A stretch of DNA of 64,000 nt from Desulfobacterales bacterium (GTDB taxonomy: Bacteria; Desulfobacterota; Desulfobacteria; Desulfobacterales; SpSt-501): assembly GCA_030834695.1 (NCBI GenBank), contig JAUQXK010000038.1:1-64000 (forward strand). The letters are read 5' to 3'. This document shows, piece after piece, positions 1-9,004 of this stretch. The position numbers were made by a program, and so were the translations under genes. Under the pieces are notes generated by a model. That model was not told the DNA's origin. It worked only from the letters and a program-made list of their open reading frames with translations, and did not search any database. The stretch's first letter is position 1. Every line of letters starts with the position of its first letter.

Positions 1-1
1 C

Positions 2-298
2 ATGCTTACGGGGAATAACGATTTGATTGGAGTCGAGACAGTCAGCATCGGCTCCATTACCGAATGCACCGCGATGCCAAGGGAAATATTCAAGAGTGCC
101 ATCCTGGCTAATGCTGTTTCAGTCATTCTCTGTCACAACCATCCATCCGGCGATCTCAAACCAAGCAAAGAGGATGTCAGCATCACCAAAAGACTGATCG
201 AGGCAGGTGAACTCTTAAGGATAAAAGTCCTGGATCATCTGATCGTCACACATAAAGGGTTCTACAGCTTACGGGATTGTCAGAAATTCCCAGATTGA
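2..298 (+). CDS. radC: RadC family JAB/MPN domain protein (5' partial)
   Basis: The fragment carries the RadC C-terminal metalloprotease-like JAB domain. The signature CHNHPSGD is at residues 44-51 of the visible part, followed by the SxxD segment (SKEDVSITKRL). The gene starts before the window, so the N-terminal helix-hairpin-helix region is not visible. RadC-type proteins are common passengers of integrated elements and genomic islands; their biochemical role is unsettled. The gene ends 13 bp before the next start, so it probably forms an operon with the two genes that follow. Confidence 0.9.
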   Translation: MLTGNNDLIGVETVSIGSITECTAMPREIFKSAILANAVSVILCHNHPSGDLKPSKEDVSITKRLIEAGELLRIKVLDHLIVTHKGFYSLRDCQKFPD

Positions 299-311
299 AA
301 GGAGGCTACCT

Positions 312-875
312 ATGCCGTTTGAAATGATTCATTTCCGTGATTCCGACAAGATTATTCGCAGAAAGAAACTGGCCGGGGATGTTAAGGCAACGCTCGAATA
401 CGTCCATGATGCCCTTCAAGGGACCATTCAACGAGGGGAGCTGATGAGACAGGCGCTCGCCGAAATGGGGTGGAGGGAAAACGGCTCCTTGAGCATACTG
501 GACGGCCGCCGTTACCAATTCAAGGGATTCAAAAAGGGCATCGCTTTGGAGGGTAGTTTTGCATCCTTCGAATATCTGCTGACCGGATTGGCCCGGCTCC
601 AGGTGGGATTCGACAAAAAGCAGATCGACGCCGGAATCCTTATGCTGACCAGTGCCCGCAGCGAGAAATCATCCCTTGGAACCAGTCGTGATCTTGCCGT
701 TGCCGAGGTCGAGGCATTCTATCCGACAATTTCTATGCCGGTGGCCATCGCAGTATTTGATCTGGGGCCGCCGATGATTTCCGATGGGGAGGAGGAGGGA
801 GGTGACGAGAATGGCCCACCCGTTCATGCCGATGAGGGCGGGGAGGAAATTCCGGAAATCGAACAGGGAGCGTGA
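312..875 (+). CDS. Conserved hypothetical protein, possibly nuclease-fold
   Basis: This 187-residue protein has a strong Shine-Dalgarno (AAAGGAGG) just before ATG. The middle (about residues 85-150) reads as an alternation of strands and helices with a D-x-G-I core followed by a run ending in PVAIAVFDLG. That arrangement is vaguely like BglII-type restriction endonuclease relatives carried by mobile elements, but I cannot confirm the family. The last 35 residues are acidic and low in complexity (many Glu, Gly and Asp). It sits between radC and a DUF932 gene, a common trio of accessory islands. Confidence 0.6.
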   Translation: MPFEMIHFRDSDKIIRRKKLAGDVKATLEYVHDALQGTIQRGELMRQALAEMGWRENGSLSILDGRRYQFKGFKKGIALEGSFASFEYLLTGLARLQVGFDKKQIDAGILMLTSARSEKSSLGTSRDLAVAEVEAFYPTISMPVAIAVFDLGPPMISDGEEEGGDENGPPVHADEGGEEIPEIEQGA

Positions 876-1074
876 AGATTCCGACTTTAGTGTTACGGAT
901 TCCAACTATTCTGCCCGGTTTGAATCTTCTGCTGCCGATCCCCGCCGTATAACCAGACCACTTCCAGCATTAAGTGCCAAGATCAGCACTGAAAAGATTT
1001 CCAATCAACTGTGACCGTATATGTCACGCCAATCCATTATGATCAAACCATGATCCCCGGAAAAGGAGGACTCT

Positions 1075-2007
1075 ATGCCTACGAATATGACCACGCTCGG
1101 TGAGGTTTCCGACCGGGTCGATGCCCTGAACAAGGATTGCCACGATGCCCTGGTTGACGTTCACGAGATTTCTTTCCTATCCCATGAACGAATGAAAATA
1201 GGGTATAATGAGCACACCCTTCGGCCTGTTGCCCAGAGATCGATTGCATGGCGCTTGGGGATTCCCTACAACTATCTGGCGAAGTGCCCCCAGGAGCTCC
1301 AGGCAGAGCAGATGAACCACTGGATCAAGCACGAGAAACGAGAAAAGCTGTTTATCAGATTTGATGGGCAAGAGGAGATAAGGGCAATATTTACGACGAG
1401 ATACAAACCGGTCGACAACTTTGAGGTCCTGGCTCGCCTGGATGAAATGGGATACACGCCTGATACCAAAGTCCAATGCTCCTTGGATGGCGAGTTCATG
1501 CTATTGTCGATACCGGACGGTCGCAGGCAGTTCAAAATCAATGGGGATAAGATGACCCCAGGCATCTCCATCTCGAATTCGGAGGTGGGTCTGGCCTCTC
1601 TGTCCGTGTCAGCGTTTTGCTTAAGAATTATCTGCACAAACGGAATGGTTTCCAAAACTGAAATCTCCGCTTCCTACAGACATGTCAGCACAAAGATTCT
1701 TACCGAGCTGCCCCAGGTATTCGAGAAGGTGGGAGCCGGGTTAAACAGGCATAAGGATCGCCTGAAGCTGTCCCTGGAGAGTCCTGTTGCCGATCCTCTT
1801 GCCACCATCGAGCGCTTTAATCGGCAGTTTGCCCTTGGGGAGCGGGAAAAAGACGCTGTAGCGTGGGGGTGGTCTCAAGAGTCAGGCGAAACCATGTTCA
1901 ATGTGGTCAACACTTATACCAGGGCGGCGGCGATGGAGGGGTTGCCGGCGGAGAGTAGTTTTCGCTTGCAGAGAGTAGGGGGAGAGGTGTTGGGGATGCT
2001 CCATTGA
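1075..2007 (+). CDS. DUF932 domain protein
   Basis: This 310-residue protein matches the DUF932 (phage/plasmid-like) family over its whole length. Recognisable parts are the region RSIAWRLGIPYNYLAKCP near residue 60, the RFDGQEEIRAIFTTRYKPVDN segment and the ISNSEVG...CTNGM core at about 165-195. Members sit in plasmids, ICEs and prophages beside RadC and are of unknown function. The start is fixed by AAAAGGAGG eight bases before ATG. A hairpin terminator follows directly, closing the radC-hypothetical-DUF932 group. Confidence 0.85.
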   Translation: MPTNMTTLGEVSDRVDALNKDCHDALVDVHEISFLSHERMKIGYNEHTLRPVAQRSIAWRLGIPYNYLAKCPQELQAEQMNHWIKHEKREKLFIRFDGQEEIRAIFTTRYKPVDNFEVLARLDEMGYTPDTKVQCSLDGEFMLLSIPDGRRQFKINGDKMTPGISISNSEVGLASLSVSAFCLRIICTNGMVSKTEISASYRHVSTKILTELPQVFEKVGAGLNRHKDRLKLSLESPVADPLATIERFNRQFALGEREKDAVAWGWSQESGETMFNVVNTYTRAAAMEGLPAESSFRLQRVGGEVLGMLH

Positions 2008-2016
2008 AAAAGAAAG

Positions 2017-2050
2017 TGCCCCTTCGAGCTGGGAGGGGCATTCTCATTTA
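2017..2050 (+). terminator. Rho-independent-like terminator after DUF932 gene
   Basis: A 7-bp perfect stem (TGCCCCT/AGGGGCA) starts ten bases after the DUF932 stop. A T-rich stretch follows, with one T-run slightly displaced from the stem, so efficiency is uncertain. Confidence 0.6.
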
Positions 2051-2228
2051 GTTTTTCAAAAAAATTTCAGCACATATGTCGTTATGGCCAGCTAACTATC
2101 CTTAAACACTCTCGATATTATTGCTAATGGTCCCGGATTTTTCATAAGGATCTTGTTGTGTTAAGCGGTGCGTGATAGACTTTCAAAAATGCAAGCAAAT
2201 CCAGCGGACTGCAGAAGGGGCTTGGTTA

Positions 2229-3850
2229 ATGAAGATCATCGACAATATCAACGCGTTACTTGGCGATGACCTAAAGGCCTCCCTGAATTCGAAAGATAAG
2301 CTGAAAATAGCTGCCTCATGTTTTTCAATCTATGCATATGAGGCCCTCAAATCAGAGCTTTCGAAGGTTGAGTCGCTTGAGTTCATCTTCACAGCACCCA
2401 CCTTTGTCCCCAATGAAGTGACAGACAAACTCCAAAAGGAACACAGGGAATTTTTCATTCCAAAGATGGACCGGGAGCGAAGCCTTTATGGTTCAGAATT
2501 TGAGATACAACTCAGAAACAAGCTCACTCAAAGAGCTATAGCACGTGAATGCGCGGAATGGATGCAACGAAAAGCAACCTTCCGTTCCAATAAGACCAAA
2601 GCACCGATGCAGCAGTTTGCCTGTGTCCAGCAGGGGCAACAGGAAATTGCCTATATGCCGCTACACGGATTCACGGCAGTGGATCTTGGATATCAGCGCG
2701 GCGATGCCGTTTCAAATATTGTCAATCGGTTTGACGAGCCCGCCTTCACGACCACCTATCTTCAGCTCTTTGAACACATCTGGAATGACCCGGAGAAGCT
2801 GGAGGACGTAACGGCGGTCATCTGTGGTCATATAGCATCGGTTTATCAAGAGAATTCACCAGAGCGAATTTATTTTTTGATGCTGTACAACATTTTTAGT
2901 GAGTTCCTGACCACCAATCTGCTGAAGCGTCTTGAGAGCTCCGTCGAGGCATTCAGGCTGACTCTCGGCAGCTTGCATGAAAATAATGTCCAGATGTTGT
3001 CGCGAATCCAGGCATTCAGACAGTCGGGTGGCGGAACCGTCACAGACTGGACCGAGCGGCTTGAAACTCTGGAGGCCGAGGACGACGAGCTGCCGATACT
3101 TGGCGAGGATGAGATCGGCGGCAAGGTAAAGATCAGTCTCGCTGATATGGATCTGCCCTCGTGGGAAAACGACCTGTCCGGAGACCTTGCAATTATTGAT
3201 GCATTGCTGACTTCGATGGACAAAATTAAAGCCGAGGACGACGCCAAGCTGCAACATCTCCAGAAGCTTATTTTGGATAAGATTGATAACCCCATCAATG
3301 ATGGCAACAAAAAGATACTCCTATTCACTGCATTCGCGGATACCGCCAACTATCTCTACAATAACCTGGCAGAGCTTCTAAAAACCAAAGGGCTGCATAC
3401 CGGCAAAGTAACCGGCAAGGACGCTCCCAAGTCTACGCTGAAAAAAGGATACGATTTTCAGTCGCTGCTGACTTTATTTTCACCGATCGCCAAGGAAAAA
3501 GCGTTGGTGCTCCCAGATGAGCCCGGCGAGATTGATCTGCTCATCGGCACCGACTGTATTTCCGAAGGCCAGAACCTTCAGGATTGTGACTATCTGGTCA
3601 ACTACGATATCCACTGGAACCTATCACTGAGGTCTGCCGTCTGTTCAATTCACAAACGGATGAAGGTCGCAACATGAAACCATATTCCGACCTGCTCAGC
3701 GCCTCCATCCGCTCTATGATCGACGTGAAGGAGGAGAAGGACCTTGACAGCCTATTTTCGGGCGGTAAAACAACAGCGCTGCTCAACACAATTTCAGGTC
3801 TTGACGACTTTGAGCTCGTCGCCTTTCTTGTCATTCAGGAGGAAGGATGA
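2229..3850 (+). pseudogene. Defence-type SNF2/PLD helicase, twice internally deleted
   Basis: From ATG 2229 the product begins as the N-terminal phospholipase-D-like part of large SNF2-type helicases linked to restriction systems (MKIIDN..., about 190 residues). After IYFLMLYNIFSEFL it jumps straight to the linker LTTNLLKRLESS, so the Walker A/DEAD ATPase half (normally several hundred residues) is absent although the frame stays open. Helicase C motifs KILLFTAFADTANYLY and IGTDCISEGQNLQ follow, up to NYDIHWN. A second deletion there removes motif VI (QRxGRxxR) and shifts the frame: the ORF ends at 3677. The true C-terminus continues in another frame (VCRLFN...RNMKPYSDLL...[13 protein letters not shown]) to 3850, where it still overlaps the next start as ATGA. 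The gene is inactive as a motor. Confidence 0.85.
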
Positions 3851-4401
3851 CAACAACGCTTTTTGAATACCCCAGAAACGCCGCTTTTGGTCGAGTGTTA
3901 CCGAAAAGCAAAATTTATGAGCATGAGAGCCCCAGTTCGGCGATTAAAGAGCTTTTCATTAGGCAGGTGGAGCAGATCGCTTGGCAATATAAGCTTGCGC
4001 CGGAAACCATCAATATCAAAGGGACACCTTCTGTACCGGAAATTCAGGTTTTCAGCGTTGCCCTTAAAAATGGAGAACTCAAGACCGGGGTATTACGCTG
4101 CATTGATCAGGCAATTCCTTTTCCGATCATCTTTGAGCTTCGGTTCGACGGCAAGGTAAAACCCATTGCCTCCTTTAAGCGACCGAGTGAGGTGGATTCC
4201 GCGAAGTGGGTCGTCAGCGAATATTTTGATGGAGATTGGGTGTCTGGCGATACGCCTCGGAAACCCCTCCCGATAGTTTTTGACCTCGATGCGCTCTATG
4301 GGCACTTGCTAACGCCTTTGATGCCATATCCGGCTCGATCGGCCGAAAGCTTGCAGATGCGAGTGGAACGGATGGCGCTCATTCGGCAAGGTTTGACATG
4401 A
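3847..4401 (+). CDS. DUF4391 domain protein
   Basis: This 184-residue protein matches DUF4391, with its diagnostic segment [13 protein letters not shown] near residue 82-94 and the [11 protein letters not shown] motif near 45. DUF4391 genes are usually sandwiched between a PLD/SNF2 helicase and type III Mod/Res genes; the function is unknown. The start overlaps the helicase tail by ATGA and its own stop overlaps the next start by ATGA, so translational coupling of the original operon is preserved. Length looks complete. The Mod methyltransferase gene expected next to it is missing. Confidence 0.85.
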   Translation: MTTTLFEYPRNAAFGRVLPKSKIYEHESPSSAIKELFIRQVEQIAWQYKLAPETINIKGTPSVPEIQVFSVALKNGELKTGVLRCIDQAIPFPIIFELRFDGKVKPIASFKRPSEVDSAKWVVSEYFDGDWVSGDTPRKPLPIVFDLDALYGHLLTPLMPYPARSAESLQMRVERMALIRQGLT

Positions 4402-4877
4402 AACTGAAGTTCAAAGTCCAGCCCTATCAGACCACTGCAGTTGAGTCCGTAGTCGACTGCTTTGCCGGGCAGGTGAACATTTCAAACACCGCCTATCGCA
4501 TAGACCCGGGAATTAATAAGCACATGTCAGGCCAATATCAGCCAGAACTATTGGAACAAACCGGCTTTAGAAATGTTGATATACAACTAACCGATGCGCA
4601 GTTGATAGATAACATACAAGCTGTACAGCGGCCAGAGAATGCCGGATATCAGCGAAATCAGACAGCTGATCTGGTTGAAATTCTCATCGAGCTCATCAAA
4701 TCAAACCCCGATTCCGGAGAGGATGTCCTCATCAGCGGGTTCGGGAAATTTTGCGTTAAAAAGAAGCGAAAGAGGCGAGGATGGTATCCGGCCATGGGGG
4801 GAAGGACGACTTGCGAGGGTCGGGAAGGCGTTTCAGAATTTAGCGTCAATTTTCAGCCAGTCTGTCAAATAACATGA
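4398..4877 (+). pseudogene. Type III restriction subunit (Res) N-terminus fused to IHF-alpha remnant
   Basis: Residues 1 to about 75 ([25 protein letters not shown]..., [23 protein letters not shown]) are the N-terminus of a type III restriction endonuclease subunit. The DEAD-box motor is absent. From about residue 85 the reading frame becomes the C-terminal half of an integration host factor alpha subunit ([35 protein letters not shown]). The last 30 residues no longer match IHF because of further decay. The chimera most likely arose by a deletion joining two unrelated genes and is not expected to be functional. Confidence 0.8.
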
Positions 4878-4890
4878 AGAAACTGACCGA

Positions 4891-4919
4891 TTGACTAAAA
4901 AAGAGACTACTGCTATCAT
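4891..4919 (+). promoter_or_regulatory. Predicted sigma-70 promoter of the ParB-like operon
   Basis: TTGACT at 4891-4896 and TATCAT at 4914-4919 are spaced by 17 bases. It lies about 120 bases before the chosen start of the ParB-like gene and just after the decayed Res/IHF fragment, a reasonable place for an independent promoter. Confidence 0.45.
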
Positions 4920-5036
4920 CAAAAGTTGATTTGCTCTTTAAAATCCAGGTTTAGGGACCACTACAAAAGTCCATTGTCTACTGTTTTCTCCGGTTTTGGG
5001 AGCCCTTTAGAATGCACAGATGATGGAGCACAATAT

Positions 5037-6383
5037 ATGACAGAACAGACGATTAAGCCGATCGCATTGGAGAACTTGATTGTTGACATTTTCAACCCAC
5101 GGTACCTTCCACAGCCAAGTCAGCGAGACGCCCTTGCTACCATCGCCCACGGTCAAGGCCAAAAGCTTGCCAACCTTGCTGATGATATAGTGGAAAAGGG
5201 GCTCAACCCGAGTGAATTACCCCTTGTTGCTCCCGCCGATCAAAAAGACATGTATGTCGTCCTTGAAGGGAACCGGCGCATTGCGGCTCTCAAGCTGATT
5301 GCTTCTCCACAGCTATTGGCATCTATCGGATTGCCGAAGAGACTCAACGAGCGATTTAGAGCCTTACACAGGGACGCTCAAGGGAATCTTCCGACCGAAA
5401 TCAATTGCGCTGTGCTTGCGCGTGAAGACGCAAATCATTGGATTCAGCTGAAACACACTGGTGAAAATGAAGGGGTAGGGATTGTCACTTGGGATGGCCG
5501 CGCACGTCAGCGATTCCGGGGGTCTTCGCCTGCACTTCAAGCCATTGAGCTGGTGGAAAAAAGCGACTATCTCGATGAAGAGACGAAGAAGAATTTGCAG
5601 AAGATCTATATTACAAACGTCGAACGTTTATTGGGCACACCGGAAGCTCGTAAAGCTCTTGGCGTTGATGTAAAAAAGAATCAGCTCGTCATCGTCGGGC
5701 TTGAAGAAGAGGCTTTAGGGCGCTTAGCCATTGTAATAGGCGAAATCGCTAATAAGCGGATCAAAGTTTCGGACCTTGATTCTAAAGATCAACGTGTAAC
5801 ATACGCTCAGCGGGTTGCTGCCATGCCGCTTCCGGCGCTCCAATCTGCAACCAACAAAGGCGGTTCAGCAGGGGCATGTGGTATTAAGCCTGGATCAAGC
5901 AGACGAATCAATCCTGATCGAAAGACGCTGATACCTCGCGCTTTTAAACTGACCATTACTCATCCCCGCCTCAACCGAATCTATCACGAGCTTCAGAAGA
6001 TTAGCGTAGATAGTTATGTAAATTGCTGCTCAGTAATGCTCCGTGTTTTCATGGAAATGAGCGTAGGGCACTATGCCCAAAGTAATAAATTGCCGCTGGA
6101 GGTTCAACCTAAAGCCAAAGCTGGAAAGCCAGCTCCCAAGGCAAGAGAAATGACGCTGCGTGAAAAAATTGCTTTCATCACCAAGCATATGGCCGACAAC
6201 GGAATTTGTAGCAAGGATCAACTTCGAGGGATACGCTCGCTTATTGCAAATCGGGAGCATGTATTGTCAGTCGATAGCTTAAACGCCTACGTTCACAACA
6301 AAGATTACAGCCCAACAGCGACTGATTTGAAGGCAAATTGGGACAGCATTCAACCGTTCGTACAAGGTCTCTGGGCCATATAG
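5037..6383 (+). CDS. ParB N-terminal-like domain protein
   Basis: This 448-residue protein starts at ATG 5037, chosen over an upstream in-frame ATG at 4926 because GGAG precedes it at normal spacing and homology-like sequence begins here. Residues 5-95 form a ParB/sulfiredoxin-like domain, with the nucleotide-binding type motif VVLEGNRRIAALKL at about 74-87. The rest is helical without a recognised HTH. Such ParB-like proteins occur in DNA-modification and defence loci as CTP/ATP-handling or nicking partners. The next gene, an adenine methyltransferase, starts 12 bp downstream, so the two are an operon. Function is inferred only from domain and context. Confidence 0.75.
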   Translation: MTEQTIKPIALENLIVDIFNPRYLPQPSQRDALATIAHGQGQKLANLADDIVEKGLNPSELPLVAPADQKDMYVVLEGNRRIAALKLIASPQLLASIGLPKRLNERFRALHRDAQGNLPTEINCAVLAREDANHWIQLKHTGENEGVGIVTWDGRARQRFRGSSPALQAIELVEKSDYLDEETKKNLQKIYITNVERLLGTPEARKALGVDVKKNQLVIVGLEEEALGRLAIVIGEIANKRIKVSDLDSKDQRVTYAQRVAAMPLPALQSATNKGGSAGACGIKPGSSRRINPDRKTLIPRAFKLTITHPRLNRIYHELQKISVDSYVNCCSVMLRVFMEMSVGHYAQSNKLPLEVQPKAKAGKPAPKAREMTLREKIAFITKHMADNGICSKDQLRGIRSLIANREHVLSVDSLNAYVHNKDYSPTATDLKANWDSIQPFVQGLWAI

Positions 6384-6395
6384 AGAACAGAGACG

Positions 6396-7331
6396 ATGGC
6401 CTATCCACCAAACCATAGTTTTTCCAGCCCCCTTAGATATCCCGGAGGCAAGGGCGCCCTCGCTAACTTTGTCAAGCTGATACTTACCCAAAATGCGCTG
6501 CTTGATGGGGAATACGTAGAAGTATACGCTGGCGGCGCAAGTATTGCGTGGTCACTTTTATTTGAAGAGTACGTACAACGGGTTCATGTAAACGATCTAA
6601 ACCTGACATTGATGGCCTTCTGGCGATCTGTCTTAGAAGACACAGACGCATTTTGCCGATTAATTCAAGACACACCAGTGACGATGAGTGAGTGGTATCG
6701 ACAACATGGCATACAGCAGAAGCCCACAGATTATTCGCCACTCGAAGTGGGGTTTAGTACTTTCTTTCTTAATCGGACCAACCGCTCCGGCATCCTGAAG
6801 GGGGGAGTCATAGGCGGAAAAGATCAAACAGGGCCATGGAAGATTGACGCTCGCTTCAACAAAAAGGATTTGGTCCGACGTGTCCAACGCATTGGCCGTT
6901 ATACAAATCGGATCAGAATCTACAACCTTGATGCTGTTCACTTCATTGAAACGATACTGCCTGAATTGCCACTAAAGACCCTCGTGTATCTTGACCCTCC
7001 TTACTTCAAAAAAGGCCAAGACCTATACGAGAACCATTATGGGAAAAGAGACCATGCGATAATTGCTGACCTCGTTTCTAATCATATTGTCCAACCATGG
7101 ATCGTATCCTACGACGCCGCCCCGGAGATATTGAAACTGTACAAGGACCACGGATGCATTCGTTACAGCATCAACTACAGCACGCAAGATCGATATTCAG
7201 GCTCTGAGGTCATGTTTTTCAATAAAGGTCTTAATGTTCCAGAAGCCGAGAACCCCATATCGATTAAGTTGCCCACCTTTAGCAATACACCCAAACGATT
7301 CGGTGTCACCTACGCCTCAGTACCGAAGTGA
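6396..7331 (+). CDS. D12-class DNA adenine-N6 methyltransferase (Dam-like)
   Basis: This 311-residue protein has the class order of Dam/D12 enzymes. Motif X is PLRYPGGKG at residues 12-20, the SAM-binding motif I is YVEVYAGGAS at 40-49, and the catalytic motif IV is DPPY at 200-203. The target-recognition region lies between about 95 and 180. It should methylate adenine in a specific double-stranded site that cannot be read from the sequence. It sits between the ParB-like gene (12 bp upstream) and an AbiGi/DUF2971-like gene (59 bp downstream). All motifs look intact, unlike the ruined restriction operon just upstream. Confidence 0.9.
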   Translation: MAYPPNHSFSSPLRYPGGKGALANFVKLILTQNALLDGEYVEVYAGGASIAWSLLFEEYVQRVHVNDLNLTLMAFWRSVLEDTDAFCRLIQDTPVTMSEWYRQHGIQQKPTDYSPLEVGFSTFFLNRTNRSGILKGGVIGGKDQTGPWKIDARFNKKDLVRRVQRIGRYTNRIRIYNLDAVHFIETILPELPLKTLVYLDPPYFKKGQDLYENHYGKRDHAIIADLVSNHIVQPWIVSYDAAPEILKLYKDHGCIRYSINYSTQDRYSGSEVMFFNKGLNVPEAENPISIKLPTFSNTPKRFGVTYASVPK

Positions 7332-7390
7332 AAGAGGGAGGAGGAGCATAAGGAACTGGCAATGGGCATTTCCCCGATAGGCGGACAGCA

Positions 7391-8098
7391 ATGGACATAC
7401 GGCAGTTACTTTCGCGCAGAACAGATCTTAGTACTTTCGTAGTGCATCTTACCCGTTCAGGTGATGGCGAGACCGGCCATGATCGATTGGTGAGTATCTT
7501 GGCTTCCGGGAGAATCGAGGCCCGAACGCCGTATGGACAGGCCCTGAGTAGGATTGGTGACGATGCAGAGGGACGAGAATCACAGAAGGTCGTCTGTTTC
7601 ACCGAAACACCGCTGGAACATCTTCATCTATTGGTGCAGCCTATTGAAAACCGACAATTCGAGTTTTCGAAATATGGTCTGGCATTCACGAAGAAAGTCT
7701 CTAGGCAGTCCGGCGCCAACCCGATCTGGTACATCGACATAACGCCGGGGCATGACTGGCTTACAGTCCCGCTAAACAGACTTGTGGAGACTGCCATTGC
7801 TGCCGGGAATTTTGCTGCCTCAGACCTTGCCAAAATCACTCCTTTCATCGAGCAGATGGGCACTCATCCAGAGGGTAACTACCGAAAGGAGTTTTGGTGG
7901 GAGAGAGAGTGGCGCTGTGGGGGAAACTTCCAACTGACCAATCGTTTCATTGGTCTTTGTCCAGAGGATGATATTAATGAGTTCTCCGGTCTTTCAACAG
8001 ATCTCGGATACCATGCGGTATGGCTTGACCCAATTTGGGGTCTTGAGGAGATTATAGGCAGACTGGCCGGGTTCCAAGAAAACGAAATAAGGGTTTAG
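7391..8098 (+). CDS. AbiGi/DUF2971-like protein, putative abortive-infection component
   Basis: This 235-residue soluble protein contains the run LTRSGDGETGHDRLVSILASGRIEA, then QKVVCFTETPLEHL, then FSKYGLAFTKK, then a G-x-N-P-I-W-Y-I strand. That order (a conserved L/I-IL-x-G-I start, a 'CFTE' strand, a 'YG' strand and 'P-x-x-Y') is typical of the DUF2971/AbiGi group found in phage-resistance loci. That group has been compared with ADP-ribosyltransferase-like folds. I did not verify the family. No signal peptide or membrane segment is visible. It is the last gene of the ParB-like/methyltransferase cluster. Confidence 0.6.
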   Translation: MDIRQLLSRRTDLSTFVVHLTRSGDGETGHDRLVSILASGRIEARTPYGQALSRIGDDAEGRESQKVVCFTETPLEHLHLLVQPIENRQFEFSKYGLAFTKKVSRQSGANPIWYIDITPGHDWLTVPLNRLVETAIAAGNFAASDLAKITPFIEQMGTHPEGNYRKEFWWEREWRCGGNFQLTNRFIGLCPEDDINEFSGLSTDLGYHAVWLDPIWGLEEIIGRLAGFQENEIRV

Positions 8099-8301
8099 CA
8101 ACAAGAGATTCAGCCTCTTGCCGGCAGGCTCTCTTGATTTGATCCACAATTAGTATACATTTTGCCTCAAAAGCATCAAATCGGTACCAGCTGAACGCTA
8201 AGTGAATTAATTTGGTTAACTGAGGGCACAATATGTCGCGGTCGACTCTGCCCCACGGCACCATAAATAAAGGGATGAAAAAGATAACCAGTCTCCTTGT
8301 T

Positions 8302-8661
8302 TCACCAGTTGCCGTCTCGAACTTCCCGAACGATCTTCAATATGGCGTGATCGGGCATACGCTTTAAATCCCGAATGAGCTGGGCGAACAGCTGGGGGCG
8401 CCTCCTGATGATCTCCTGAACGTCCTGGGATATCTTGCCGCTCAGCCCCAGCAGCACGTCAGGGTCCTCATTCAGATACTCCGCCAGCAGTCGGATTTTT
8501 TCCTCGGTCAAATAGGCGCTGGTCTCCCCGCGCTCGATTTTGCTGAGATAGGACGGTTCAACGCCGATATGGCCAGCTACCTTGCGCAAGGTGTAACGGC
8601 GGTCAGTTTCCCTGAGCGCCTCTCGTTTTTCACGGATATATTTACCAAGAGCGTTAATCAT
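8302..8661 (-). CDS. XRE family transcriptional regulator
   Basis: This 119-residue protein starts at MINALGKYIREKREAL. An upstream in-frame extension exists but would read through the palindrome and has no ribosome site. A Cro/C1-type helix-turn-helix occupies about residues 8-65 (YTLRKVAGHIGVEPSYLSKIERGE). The C-terminal half (PDVLLGLSGKI..VQEIIRRRPQLFAQLIRDLK) is typical of small XRE repressors in accessory DNA. The gene points away from the methyltransferase cluster. A 24-bp palindrome touches its start codon, so autorepression is likely. Its targets are unknown. Confidence 0.88.
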   Translation of the reverse strand: MINALGKYIREKREALRETDRRYTLRKVAGHIGVEPSYLSKIERGETSAYLTEEKIRLLAEYLNEDPDVLLGLSGKISQDVQEIIRRRPQLFAQLIRDLKRMPDHAILKIVREVRDGNW

Positions 8662-8685
8662 ATTGTGTAGTATACAATACACAAT
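8662..8685. promoter_or_regulatory. Palindromic operator at XRE start
   Basis: ATTGTGTA at 8662-8669 and its exact inverse TACACAAT at 8678-8685 flank an 8-base centre that contains the self-complementary GTATAC. The palindrome abuts the XRE start codon on the minus strand. It is the obvious candidate binding site for that regulator. Confidence 0.7.
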
Positions 8686-8912
8686 AAGGCAAGTCAAGCG
8701 GGAATTTTGGAGGGGGAGGGGAGGAGCCGGAAGATCAGGAGGGGGCAAAAATGGGCCGCCCTCACTGCGTGAAAAACTGCGTGAAAAACGAAAAACTTTC
8801 CCTGGTTTTTGCCATTTTTTCCTGGCAAATTACCGCAAATATTCACGCAGTAAGATTTTGAAATGGTTATATATATCTGAAAAAATTACAAAATTAAAAA
8901 AATGTTGTGAGC

Positions 8913-8956
8913 CTTTCACGTCGGCAACACCGGTTCAAATCCGGTTGGGGACGCCA
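8913..8956 (+). repeat. Attachment site: tRNA-Glu(TTC) 3'-half, left copy
   Basis: These 44 bases reproduce the 3' half of a tRNA-Glu gene: anticodon loop CTTTCAC (anticodon TTC), T-arm ACCGG-TTCAAAT-CCGGT, acceptor strand, discriminator G and encoded CCA. No 5' half precedes it, so it is not a working tRNA. An identical 44-base copy lies at 36326-36369 in the same orientation. Integration into the anticodon loop of a tRNA gene leaves exactly this kind of 3' fragment, so I read it as an att site of an integrated element. Confidence 0.85.
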
Positions 8957-8966
8957 CCAATAAAAA

Positions 8967-9004
8967 CAAGGGCTTAGATAAATTTCTAAGCCCTTGATTT
9001 TTTT
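8967..9004 (+). terminator. Terminator behind tRNA-Glu remnant
   Basis: An 11-bp perfect stem (CAAGGGCTTAG/CTAAGCCCTTG) with an 8-base loop is followed by A and seven T. It lies ten bases after the CCA of the tRNA fragment and is probably the original tRNA-Glu terminator carried along with the att copy. Confidence 0.85.

Noticed and set aside
784-1014. 76-codon plus-strand frame overlapping the 187-residue gene
   Set aside because: It lies mostly antiphase to a gene with a strong ribosome site, its composition is Arg/Ser-rich as expected for a shadow frame, and it has no start signal.
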